Part shown: positions 36,409-47,627 of the stretch, piece by piece
Numbering within the stretch: the first letter of the stretch is position 1
How the letters are laid out: each line of letters starts with the position of its first letter
Assembly (NCBI GenBank): GCA_030268105.1
Contig: BSDZ01000086.1
Coordinates: forward strand, 1,364,001 to 1,428,000
Length of the DNA stretch: 64,000 nucleotides
DNA from: Volvox africanus
Taxonomy: Eukaryota; Chlorophyta; Chlorophyceae; Chlamydomonadales; Volvocaceae
Direction of reading: 5' to 3'
The notes under the pieces: model-generated
The model's input: the letters and a program-made list of their open reading frames with translations, nothing else
Told to the model about the DNA's origin: nothing
Databases searched by the model: none
Translations under genes and position numbers: made by a program

Positions 36409-36449
36409 GGGCGGGGCCCCGGCGCGAAGCGCTCAGGGGTGCCCCGCCC
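36409..36449. repeat. GC-rich nested palindrome
   Basis: Outer arms GGGCGGGGC (36409-36417) and GCCCCGCCC (36441-36449) enclose a second foldback with GGCGC-GAA-GCGCT at its tip. It stands out against AT-rich flanks. Such palindromes are typical of volvocine organelle genomes, but organellar origin is not shown here. Confidence 0.7.
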
Positions 36450-37633
36450 TGTGGGATTGCCCGTGTCCGTCGGTCTCTCTGTCTCTCTCTCTGTAACGGA
36501 CCAAACATAATATCTCGCCCGGCGGAAACGCGATATCGGTCACATATTACATTCTATATTGCAAGGTATCTTTATTTTGGCCAATAACAATCGTATGAAT
36601 ACAAACAACTTTGTCAGTCTCCTTTGACCCCGGTCAAGGTCACATCAACGCCTCTATGCCTAAATTTCATTCCAAAAGGTGCCACGTCTCTCATAATGGA
36701 ATTCTGGCATGACGGCGTGAAATGAATCGAACAACCAGTTTGGGTGACTAAGCTGCTCTCACAGGCATGGCGATTTGCCACCAGCAGGTCGACGAATTTG
36801 CTTACAGTTATTAACAAAGAATGTAACGTTGGGTACAATTAATTTAAGCCAATTCTCGGGGCAGTAAGAGTTCCACAGTGCCGACATGGAGCTCGATGCT
36901 GTGGGGTGAATTGCCGAAGCCGCAGGCATTTCGGAGATACAGCTTAAAGGTTTCCATCAGTAGTACTGGCTACACTCTAACACTTGACGTGCTCGCCCCT
37001 CGCTTTGGAATAGCCTCCGCCACCACGCGCGCGCGGATTAGCCTCCGCGCGCGCGCGCGCGTCCCTTGGGACGTGAGGTCCCTGCCCTCGCGTTTGCAGT
37101 CGTTTGCCTGCTGAACGTCATGAGCCGGCATCATTGCAACCTCGCAAACTTCAAACCGTTTAATTGTGAAGTAACGGCCTGTACGGATTGTGGGGGGCCC
37201 CGCCCTTTTTCCGGCTTCGAGGAAGCCGACACCCTACTTGTTGCCATGGTAAGTTTGTACCATCGTAACGGAAACAAAATGTTCGTTACTTGACCTATAC
37301 CTAAAATCAGACTCACAAAAACGAAAAATCACTGATTGGCGGTTTTCGAAGTTTCTCTCTGCTTTACTTTTCTGACGTGCGGAAGTGATATAAAATGAAA
37401 ATCCTAAGCCTAAAAAGAGTCGAAAGAGCTCCTCTTGAAGCCATGTCAAGGCCATCCTGTCGGTTCATTTGACCAGTCCTGGTCGCCCTGCAATGTTCCT
37501 AATGTCGCACAACAAGTGAGCACGTTCCTGGCTAGGTGGTGAACGTGTGGTTGAATTTCTTGGAAGACGTGCATTCGACCATTTTAATCGATCTATTACC
37601 AAACACTTGAAGACTGGTAATAGTAATGTAAAA

Positions 37634-37780
37634 CAGGGTGCAATTAATAGCGTGTTATGCCGGGGTGCGAGTTTCCCCCTTACATTCCCCCCTGCCAAGC
37701 AGTGAACATCCTTGGGCACCCCTGGCATCTCGTAGGGTAACTAGCGCCTTGTACCCGACGGATGGGGTTATCCTGTTTTC
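37634..37780 (+). repeat. Dispersed repeat family R2, copy 1
   Basis: Homologous, with many substitutions and small indels, to 62613-62762 in the last-but-one intron region of pherophorin 2. Shared blocks include CAGGGTGCAA, CACCCCTGGCAT/GCCCCTGGCAT and ATGGGGT. No coding capacity is evident. Confidence 0.65.
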
Positions 37781-38388
37781 ACGGCATTACTGCCCAATTT
37801 TCTGTTTTTTAATGGCGGGTCGTAATACAGATGCATGGCGCCTGTGATGACGCTTCATGCGCAGTATCTCAAACAGCATATACAGTGATCTAGTAAAGCT
37901 GGCTTCCTTAGCGTTCTGGTGCTGCTGACATATGCTTACTATGTATGCAGGCACTCGCTCCAGCCCGGCCAGATGCAGCAGTGCACACCATTAAGTGCAC
38001 ACCCTAAGCCCACCATTCTGCACGAAGGTACTCCGGATTTTCACGCTTGCACTCGAAGCATCCAGCCACAGTTACCATAATCTACACTAATGCATTTCAT
38101 GCCGACTTACAGAATGAGGGTGGTGGTCCTCCGTGTTACTGACTGTCCGGAGCAGTCATTGTCCACATGCTGTTGTATCTCTGCCAGGCGCAGGGTTTGG
38201 CCACGAGTAGGTGTTGGGGCCATGACTGCATGGATGCATGACCACATGTGTTTGACCCGGCTCCGACTGACTGCCGTACACAAGGCACAGCGAGGGAGTA
38301 ATGTTACGGGCAGGGAAACTTGCACCCCACCGCCCGCCACACGCTATGTCGTGCACCATGCGTTACAATGGTGAGAATAGATAGGCAT

Positions 38389-38531
38389 GACTGTGAACCT
38401 CTCCTTGGAGCTGCAGTCGTTGGAGCCCGGGACCAGCGTTGAGGTGGCCGTCCCAACAATCGGCAAGTGGAACCCTTATCTCCAAGTGGCACAGGTTAGG
38501 GAAAACGAAGGCCATAAGGGAAAAGGCCACA
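38389..38531 (+). other. Unassigned exon-like segment
   Basis: An open stretch starting at ATG 38389 reads MTVNLSLELQSLEPGTSVEV, then AVPTIGKWNPYLQVAQ. It ends at good donors (GCACAG|GTTAGG or CCACAG|GTGAGT). A CTGCAG acceptor lies inside at about 38417. The composition is protein-like, but no adjoining exon or family was identified. It could be a remnant of a matrix-protein gene. It has no counterpart before pherophorin 2. Confidence 0.3.
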
Positions 38532-39368
38532 GGTGAGTGGAGAATGAACTAACTTATTTTCCATGTGATATGCCTCCGCTATGCGAATCAAAACATGGCA
38601 CTGGTGTAGGAGGGCAAAGAATGGCGTTCGTCACCTTTTCAGGGAAACCCCTAGAAACCCCACAGAAATTGTCCTCGTCCCGGGGTGGGGTTTTCTATAA
38701 CGTTTCCCCGTATTTGTGTTAAAAATTCTGTTTGTATGGATTCTTGTTGTGCCAATGGTGTGACACAGTTTTGACGACCTTTTGACTTTTGACCTGCCTC
38801 GTCAGTACAAATACTTTATGGGTTTACCTTTCTTATACCCCCTACGACAAATAGTAATTGAGGATATAAGTTGTTTACACCAACTAATTTTTTTAAAGTT
38901 TGAAACTATCTTTTGGGCAACGCGCAGACCTAGTCCCGCTAATCAAATACATTCGCCACCTTGTACCGTCTCTGGGGAATTGGTATACAGATCAACATTG
39001 AAAACGAGACTTTGGTTACAATTATTATGAAAATGCTGAATTGGTATACTCCCTGAAAGTTACCAAAGGAGCGCCTCTGGCAAGTCATAACAGCTAGGCA
39101 CGACAGCTATCCCAAAAGCCACTACTGTGCATAAATGCAATTAATATTTCAAGACTCGAACATGTTTTTAACATATTCTTAACTAGCATAGTAGGTATCA
39201 TAATCGCCGCATTTCACGTTTTGCTCGCTCCACAAGCTTTGGTGTGCCATGATTGCGGCGATCTTGCCTATGTCTATACCAATTTTGGCAACAAATCAGC
39301 GCTCTGCGGTCCGTACTTCTATTCTGGCGGGCCACGTTCATAGGTATAAACACAGCTTCGCACAGTTA

Positions 39369-42300
39369 ATGCGACCACATCAGGCAGGATGGCACCGCCG
39401 CTGTCAGCTGGTATCCTTCATTAGCTGCTTGCTCATGTCTTTCTCGGTATTGATGCTTCTGGAAACCGGATATAGTGCAGCGGCACCGGTAGCAGCAGGA
39501 GCACCCACGACAACGGCAACACCGCTGTCCATGCAACCCTCGTCAGTGGGGCCGTCGGGCACATCCACCAACGGGTGGGGACGTTCAGAAGACAGGGAAG
39601 GTAGTCACCCACAGCGACTTTTTCAGGGACATGACGACGGGTCAATGACAGGGACGCGCTTGGCCACTCTAGGAGCCGGGGTCACAAGCACAGGTTGATG
39701 CGGATCACATCTGGGTATTCGTTCAGTGATATGGATAGTCCATGTACTCTTACAGCTGGATCCGGATTGTAGGCAACTGAATTTTAGATGCACGCCAAGC
39801 GGGACGATAAGGACAACGAGGAGCACCTTTCCATTTCTCATAGGGTCGTTGTCCTGCCATCCCACCGAGGCGTCTTCTCTTTCCCCTCCACTCCCTCTAC
39901 GCACGCACATCCCCTTTTGCCGGCGCTGCACCTATTACCCACCGTTTCCCAAGTATTATTTTTCAAAACACATGTATACCCCGATCTCGTCGCCGTGTCC
40001 TACCCTGCAGGATTGCTGGCTCCATTCCCAACATGTCACCTGGTGAGTTGATACGGATTGCCTCAGGGGTGGACAGACTGGATGGGCTGAGCATAAGCCC
40101 CATGTGGGGAGGCCTTATCACCAAGGGGGTTGAAGGGTTCCTGGCACTTGGCGAGGCTTCTATGAATGACCAACGGCTTACTATGCAAATTGACCCTTCC
40201 GGCCTTGCACCAGCACCTTCTGCTGACCTGGGATCACCAAGCTGCTCTATACAGCTCCAGTCGGGCATCTCACAGCCCGTGCTATCGGGACCCTACTATG
40301 GTATTTTCCCGAGCAACGTCGGGTGAGCGTCTGTAGGGGTGTTGAGTCGGTGGAGGCGGAGAGGAGGTTTGTTGGGTCGTCCGCAGGTAAGAGGGTATGA
40401 CCAAACGTGACGTGATGAGAGGGCATGGAGGTTGCAGACCGCTCCTTGGGGCGTGCCTTGTGGAAGGTCCCACGGCCGGGTTTGCTGAGATGGGAACCAC
40501 AGGTAGAGACCATTCTGACCGCATAGGACGAAAGCGAAACTAGGTCTCAAGCCTGATGGCTACCATGCTAGCAACCTGTCCCAAGAGACAGGCACACCTT
40601 CACGCAGCGCTCGCAATCTCGCTTTCTAAGTCTCCCATGTGTTCGTATGATGTGCAGGTTACCCTCATCAAGTGCGGGCAGTAACTGCAATTGCACTTCT
40701 TCGCCCCTCACCCTCGTCTGGGGTAAGGCCGAGAAGATCGGCAACCGGTGGGTAGCAAGGACAACCGGTGGGACCTGTCAGGAAGGCACATAAGGTTGCA
40801 TAAGGTTACGCATGAACATTTGCATCCCCTGCTTCGTCAGCGCCGTCAGTCCTCGACCAGCCAGGAAATGCAAAATGGTTTCATTTGTTTAAGTATTCTA
40901 GTCCCTAGTCCTTTTCTTGGCCCATTAGTCGCACCATGCTTTCTGCTTCGGCTCCTGTCTACGTGTTTGTATGTGTGTGGTATACGGGGGCGTTCCTGCA
41001 CCCGTTTTCACAACCTGACAGTCCCTACCTTCCCCTGGATTCCGGGGCACCCTCATCCGTTCACCCATGTTGACTTAAATCAGTAACTTCAGCGATTTTC
41101 CCGGGTTCAGTACGCACCACCAGCATCCAGTGGAATCTGCCGGATCAATGGCGTTCTCAACTCCAGGAACGGTCGGCTCGCTCAAGTCACTATAACCGGG
41201 TCCCTCACCATCCAGGAAATGCTCACCTTTACAATTGGAGGAATTTTTAATTGGATCTCAGTTGGGGTCGATCCTGGAAATATGTACATCTTTCTATGAA
41301 TAGAGTGCTTACTTTCTGCTTCTGTCTTCCTCGCTCTCGCGCTCGCTGAGACTCACACTCGAACGAACATGTACAGATGCATCAGCTTTCCTACCTACCT
41401 ACTTACCTACCTGCACCGCGTTGCAGCCGCTCCGCTGATCGATCTGCTGGAAGATGCATCAGATTTCCTTGGCCCAAGTAACTCCGCCCCCGGCACCGTG
41501 ACTTCATCTGCCCTTCTACCTTTCCTCGCTCGTAAAGTCCCCGATGATCCATTCGTTTTGCATCCCTTCATCCCATACACGCAGGTTGTTCTACGCGTTA
41601 AGGCTACAACTGACGCAGCCTGCGCCGCCCTCCTCGGCGCCCCGTGGGCAGCTCAGCCAATTGATAATACAAATGGACCCCAAATTCGCTGCCAGGTGCT
41701 ATAAGGTCAACAGCACGATGGGGAGGCAGCCCTTCAAAGACAAGTTGTTGTTCCGGCCCACTGTGCCATGGTCGTACAGAGATCCTGCGGGCATTCCTGT
41801 CAATGCCTTTATCGGTGGGTATGGAAAATGTGTTATGGCGTTTTGTACGCGATAAACGTGTACGATTCATTTATGCAAATGCCTACCACACACATACCCG
41901 TGAGCCGCCGGCACTCTAGAAAAGAGAGGTTCGCGCACAGCACGTTAAGAAGAGGGGAGGATGAGGTAAAAATGCGGCATCAGTAATACGAAGAAGGGGG
42001 TTGTTTGGATGCCCCTGACGCCAGGCGCCGCACATAGTCCAAGCCCGGTTGTTACAAGCCCTACTGTTTCACGGACAGGGTATAGCTCCGCCCTCGACTA
42101 CCTCGAGCTGAGCCTGGACATCACAGAACTCAGGAGAGAAGTGATGAACGCGACGGGCCTTCCACAGGATGGGGGCCTCACGACGGAGGCCCTCACCCGC
42201 GGCGTGTTCCTCTTGGGGCGGTGTCTCAGCAAATCTGCCAAAAATTTATGCAATTCTTGGCGTATACGTGACGTTTACACTGATACATGCATAACGGCGT

Positions 42301-45300
42301 ACGTGTGGGAGCAGCCGGCACCGCCCCCACCGCCTCCATCACCGCCATCACCGCCGCCACCAAATCCCCCTCCGTCGCCAAAGCCCCCGCCTTCACCGCC
42401 GCCGCCTCTGGCACGGAAACCTCCATCTCCCCGGCCACCCCCAAAAGGTATTGCTGGAGGAGGTGGGATCACGGCAAGTGAGACGCAGGGCACGCAGCCG
42501 CCTTATACGAGCCGTTGGAGTTCGCCCAAGTCGAAGGCGCGCCGTCTGGGGACGGCGGTGGATGTTGGTAATTCGTCGGCCGCTCAGTCGTTGTCGTTGC
42601 CGGCGGCGACTTCCGGGCTTGTCACCGCGTCCCCGTACGTGATGGTCTGCTTTAGTGTTCTAGCATTAGGAAGGTCATTGCTTGTTGAGGCGCCGCCACC
42701 GCCGCCCCCACAGGCGCCTCCGTCCCCATTGTCCCAGCCTGCTGAAGCGCCACCCTTGCCAACACCGCCAACCCCACTACCGCTTTTACGGTCGCCGTCT
42801 GTAGCGCACCTTCAACCATTGGGCCTCCCACCATCACGTCTGCCATCCCCTCCCGCATCCTCAGCTACACAACCGCCGTCACCATTGGTCCTATCCCCAC
42901 CACCTGTATCTCGAAGTCCCTCGCCTTCACCCTTTCCCCCACGACCGTCGCTTACTCTCACATCCCCACCCGTATCCACTGCTACACGGCCGCCGTCACC
43001 ATCTCCTACCCGTCCAGGTCCACCGCCTCCACCTTCTCCTCCACCTACGCCCCCGCCTCCACCACTACCGTCACCACCCTCGCCGCCACCCTTGCCACGT
43101 CCGCCACCGTCACCGCCTCGTCCACCACCACCGGCTCTCCCTTCCCCCCGGCCGCTACCCCCTTCCCCGCGGCCTCCGCCCCCTTTTCGGCCTTCGCCTT
43201 TGCCACCACGCAAACCGCCTTCCCAGCCTCCACCGCGTCCCTCATCGCCTCGCCCGATCCCCTCTCCTAAGGTACTTTCACCACCGCCTATTCCCCAGTT
43301 ACCTACGACGATCCAAGTTCAAAAGGGCCTTGCAGGGGCACCTCCTTTCTTAGAAGTACGTGGTAAGTCAGTTGCTCCTAAGTAGGTAGAACGTAGGTAG
43401 AACGGCTAGCCATAGGTTGCCGCAGCTGCAGCTTAACAGGTTACCCATATTGGGGCAACAGCAACAGCTCGGAACCCCTTGCAAAGAACAGGTCTGTGCC
43501 CCGTGAGCCACTCGCTATACGGCTGTTGTCAAGTTGTTGCCACCCACCCACTCAACCCCACTCATCCCTACCCACTCAAACCAGATGGCGTCGAATACGC
43601 CCAGTGCAGCGTCACGTCTGATGGTATGATATTTGCGGATGACGAGCAATTCCCATATGGTGTCTTCCACTCAACCGTCTGCTCCTGCGGCGCAGCACCG
43701 TACGGACTTCGCTTCGGGGCGGACATCACCTTCAAGGACATGTAAGCGGCGGTGGCACTTGCTCACTTGCGATTGAATATATCATATGCGCAAGGCGGCA
43801 GTGGCGCCCTTGTTGACAAACACTTCGACTAATATTGAACTGATTGTGCCTACCTAACCCTTCAAGTACCATGCATGGTTCCAGAGGTTTTGCCGCATGG
43901 CCATCATCTGAAGTGTATGACCCTCGCTTGGTCGTGTGGGGGACATCGTGGGTGGGTGGTCCGCAAACTCACCTCGTCTTTGCATGGACATGGTTGGGAT
44001 CCAATGCCCATCACCGCCGGGTGTTTCTTTTCTCCCGCACCTGCCTCCTCCTCGTCCACCTCATCCACCTCGTTGTAAGCTGAACTAACAGATGCGGCCT
44101 TTTCAGAGCCTGCCCCGATCCTCTCTGCCCCGATCCCAGAACCTACCATACCTTCCGGCTGTACAATAAGTCATGCGATGAGGGCGCCGTTGCTATGGGT
44201 GCAAACGTCTGCAAGTAAGCATGGGAGTGAGCGCCCGGACAGAGAAATGCATTGGCAGGGTCCCTTGTCGTGTTTGCGTGTATGTTTTGTGGGTCTAAGC
44301 TGAAGGTCGGAATGAGATTCACTATTGCCGTTGCGCTGCATTGGGGTTTCCCAGAGCTATGTAGGCTGCCTTGGTATATTATCAAATGGGGTCCACCCGA
44401 GTGGCTTAGATGGTCAGCCGACAGCTTGGCAGTTGGCACCGCAGGGTATCGCAAACGCGCCGCATAGCACATCAAGAGGGGAGGTACCTGGTTGGCACTT
44501 GGCTGGCAGCTGCATCTAGATACTTTGCGAGCCGCATCTAGATATTGATAGCTAATTTTCACCCACTCTTATTGTGTATGAATGGTGATACAAAAACGTA
44601 TATAAATTATGTGGTATTTGGCTTGTGTTCATGTGGGGAAAATGTGTGCCCCGAAACCCAAGACTAGCACGACTAGCACTGAACACTGTGAATTTAGAAA
44701 CTATGTGTACATACGTATTGTTGATATTTGTATACCTCAGGTATACATATATACATTTGTTTGCTATAAAAACTTCGTCCATTGATGGTCATTTCTAGTT
44801 ATGGTTTTGGGGCACACGAAATGCACAGTGATGGCTCTACATCTATACACATCTAGATACCTAAGCCGGGCCCTCCTTAGCTGCATCTGGGTACACAGAA
44901 GTCTTATCTAACTTTTGAGGAAAGTGGACACGTTGCGGTTCGAGGTGGGGGGGGCAGCGGGGGGGGCAGGAGAGGGGCGGGGGCGGGGAAGGAGAGGGGC
45001 GGGGGCAGGAGAGGGGCGGGGGCGGGGAAGGAGAGGGGGAGGCAGGAGAGTGGGGGGCAGGAGAGGGGGCGGGGGCAGCTCCCAATACACCCGATTCACA
45101 CGACTCACCCAGGGTGACAGCAAGTGGCATCTACATATCCTGGCGGACCTCCTTAGCTGTACCTGGGTACCCAGAAGCTGCATCTAGATACCAACGACAC
45201 CCCTCTTTTAGCTGCATCTAGATATCTTGTGACTCACATAGATATACAGGCATCCCCTTAACCGCATCTAGACACTCTTTTTGTCGCGTCCAGATATCCA

Positions 45301-47419
45301 GACTGCCCCCCTTAACCGCATATATTTACGATATCATGCTATTCAGGTACCGATATTGCCCTTTATTTGAGATTTTTTTAATTGCGTGAGACGATATTTA
45401 TAGCCAGGTGCTTATTCGCATCAGAGGCCAGTTAATACCCTCCTTTGGCACGCACTCAGTGGCCCAATCCTCGTTCATGGAATCTGGGACGCAAATGAAA
45501 CGCGACCAATGTGCCCAGTGTGCATTTCTGATCCGTACTTTTGCCGTCTTGCCGTCCTGCCATCATCGCCAATGCCATCTTGCAGTACGATTCGGCCGGT
45601 AATCAACAAAATCGCTTTCCGGATGGAGTCAGATGCGGCCATTTGCTATAACCAGACGGGCAGCATGACCTTCATTGAAAATGCAACCAACTTCAGGTAC
45701 ATCGTATGACCTGCTTGGTATTTGACACTTGGATAGGTTTGGCATACAGTTCTGCCACTTTCGGAATGAATGGTTTCGTGTAATCACACGCAGCCCACCT
45801 TAAGGAAGCTTTCTTTCGAACCAACACGACTAAGATGTGCCAAAAACGTGCGTGATCGTGTGCTTACCAACTGTTATTTTAACTGGTTCAATATCCGTTT
45901 TCTGAATGTCTTCCAGGAGTCTTATGGCTGCAACCCGCCCCTCTTGTTGCCAAGTCTTATTGGTGGCGTTCACATGATGCCAATGTACCGTCCCACATGA
46001 CATGCTGCCTTGCAGGGGTGTTCGCTTTTGGCAGGATGGTGCTTCGGTGCCAGGAAGTTGGCTGCCGGCACGTGTAGGTGAGTCAAATCATGTAAGCTGT
46101 ATTTCTCATGCGTATACTTCTCTTTGAGGTTAGGTAGGTTATTGGATGAGAGTACGAGAGCACATTACCACATGGCATAGTTGCACTCATGAAAGGGACT
46201 ATGATACCGTACTACGTATAAAAACTTCGTACCGCTCTCACTCAAATTTCCCTCTTTCCCGACATTTAAGTATCATGTTTAGGGAGCATAGCACAAATAA
46301 TTTAAAATTTCCAATTTTCGTGCGACGCACTTTGACTTCTACGTGGGAGCTGATCGAACTGAACGGGTGAAGACCCTACATCGTTGCACAAAGTCGACAG
46401 GGAAAGCTTCCACTTCGTTGGCCGATCAGACTCCTCCCCAGGACAAGGCAGCTAAGCGATGTGCTGAAGGCCTTCCACAGCGAGAAGGGAACTGACAGCG
46501 TTTTTTCGCTGGGGGTAAATTAGTTTCTTATGGAGTTGTGCATTTGCAGTTGCCGCCTCGTTTACTAGGTGAACACTAGCTTTTGGGATTGGTAACCTTT
46601 TGGGATGTCCCATGGACATTTCTTTAATCGATAAAAGCATGCGCTCTATACAAAACGTCTGGATGGAATGAGAACAGTAGGAAAATACATTTCGTGCATG
46701 GTGCGGCATCACAGTCCCTGTCAATAATGCAATTGTTGCCAACCGTGTTTACAAACCCTTATCAGCACTTTACGATAGCAATCTTTGTAGAGCATCACAG
46801 ACTTATTATTAGTTGCTAGATAAATTAGTTTTTCCACTAGCGCTATGGATGGCGAATTGCAATGATGATGGTCTCAGCAGCGTCTTGGCAAGCGAGGAGT
46901 TCTTACTAGAATGCACATCAACCTCTTCCCCCAGGCGCTCCTTTTTCAGAGTACTGCTCGAAAATCTGGCATACAGGTCGTTTTAGATACGTAGTCATCC
47001 AAGGGTTATGCATGCAGATGGATCGCAAAAAGGACCGGACGGGTCATCCTTAAGCACTTGCATGGGGTGAGTAATCATACAACCTGCACACTGCAATATT
47101 ATTGGAAAGCAACCCTCAGACGGATGATTGACTTAATGAGTGACGTACGTACTGCGGATGTGGATGGTCACGACGCACGGCTGGATTGTGAACATAATGC
47201 CATGCAGGAATTACGGCAGACGGAAGCCATGTCGAGCTGTTCATTTACGGCCTGAAATACAGTTACACGGACGGCATGTTCCTGTTGACCAAGTGCGGGG
47301 CGAAGGGGTCCTTCAATCGGGTCTGCAGGAGGACTACAGAGGGCATGTGTCTGTTCGCCTTCGTGGACACCCCGGAACACCGTTTCGCTACCATCTGCAA
47401 GGCACAAGGCTTGAATTGA
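39369..47419 (+). CDS. Pherophorin-like extracellular-matrix glycoprotein, copy 1
   Basis: Matrix glycoprotein with two globular pherophorin (DUF3707) halves joined by a hydroxyproline-rich rod. Exons: 39369-about 39692 (3' edge unresolved), 40011-40322, 40658-40722, 41427-41814, 42079-43362 (may be split at 42448-42669), 43585-43741, 44107-44214, 45586-45696, 46016-46077, 47208-47419. The start Met precedes a hydrophobic secretion signal (VSFISCLLMSFSVLMLLETG). N-domain marks: NCNCTSSPLTLVW, ALDYLELSLDI, LCNSWRIRDVYTDTCITAYV. The rod is Pro/Ser. C-domain marks: EYAQCSV, VCSCGAAPYGL, TYHTFRLYNKSC, INKIAFRMESDA, GVRFWQDG, HVELFIYGLKYSY, CLFAFVD, then TGA. Phases agree from 42079 to the stop. 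Within 41427-41814 the two good reading frames differ by one base (see findings). Likely secreted and O-glycosylated; family certain, 5' structure less so. Confidence 0.82.
41012..41194 (+). repeat. Dispersed repeat family R1, copy in a pherophorin 1 intron
   Basis: Second copy of the repeat at 30271-30448, in the same orientation, in the intron 40723-41426. The corresponding intron of pherophorin 2 lacks it and holds other DNA. Confidence 0.75.
42310..43260 (+). repeat. Pro/Ser rod-coding repeat of pherophorin 1
   Basis: CCNCCNTCN-type codon repeats encode PPSPPPP and PPPSPPP blocks. A 222-base non-proline segment (42448-42669) interrupts them. The opposite strand reads as Gly/Asp-rich artefact frames. 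Confidence 0.9.
44890..45310. repeat. Repeat block private to pherophorin 1: G-rich tract and GCATCTAGA motifs
   Basis: A GGGGCGGGGGCAGGAGA-type tract (44946-45078) is flanked by recurring AGCTGCATCTAGATA and ACCGCATCTAGACA words. It lies in the intron 44215-45585. The matching pherophorin 2 intron (61984-62338) lacks about 1 kb here. Confidence 0.7.
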
Positions 47420-47622
47420 GAAGGACAGGAAGTAAACCCTTGCTCCATACCCAGTGTGAGCTATTTTTCAAAGGAGGTTGTGTTTGGGCAACTCTGCTGA
47501 CGGAAGATGATCTGCGGCGCGGGCCAGAAGATGGCCATGGATGGACGGCAATCAAGTCAGGCAAAGGAAGTAGGCATACAAGCAAGACGTAATGAAGAGT
47601 CGAGGCCCAACGGAGGACGGTG

Positions 47623-47627
47623 TGTAA
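47623..47627 (+). terminator. Candidate TGTAA poly(A) signal of pherophorin 1
   Basis: TGTAA 204 bases after the TGA stop at 47419. Assigned by motif and position. Confidence 0.4.

Larger units (their letters stand above)
34706..39368. other. Gene-poor, AT-richer region upstream of pherophorin 1
   Basis: This 4.7 kb has no gene that I can establish. It contains a TGTAA at 35329-35333 (possible DUF2252 poly(A) signal), a TG repeat near 35929-35949, a GC palindrome (36409-36449), a GC-dinucleotide run near 37025-37061, a dispersed repeat (37634-37780) and one exon-like segment (38389-38531). The last few hundred bases must hold the pherophorin 1 promoter. Confidence 0.6.

Noticed and set aside
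42009..43385. A single-exon 458-aa gene at 42009
   Set aside because: The upstream part before 42079 is intron; the domain and phase show it is an internal exon of the pherophorin gene.
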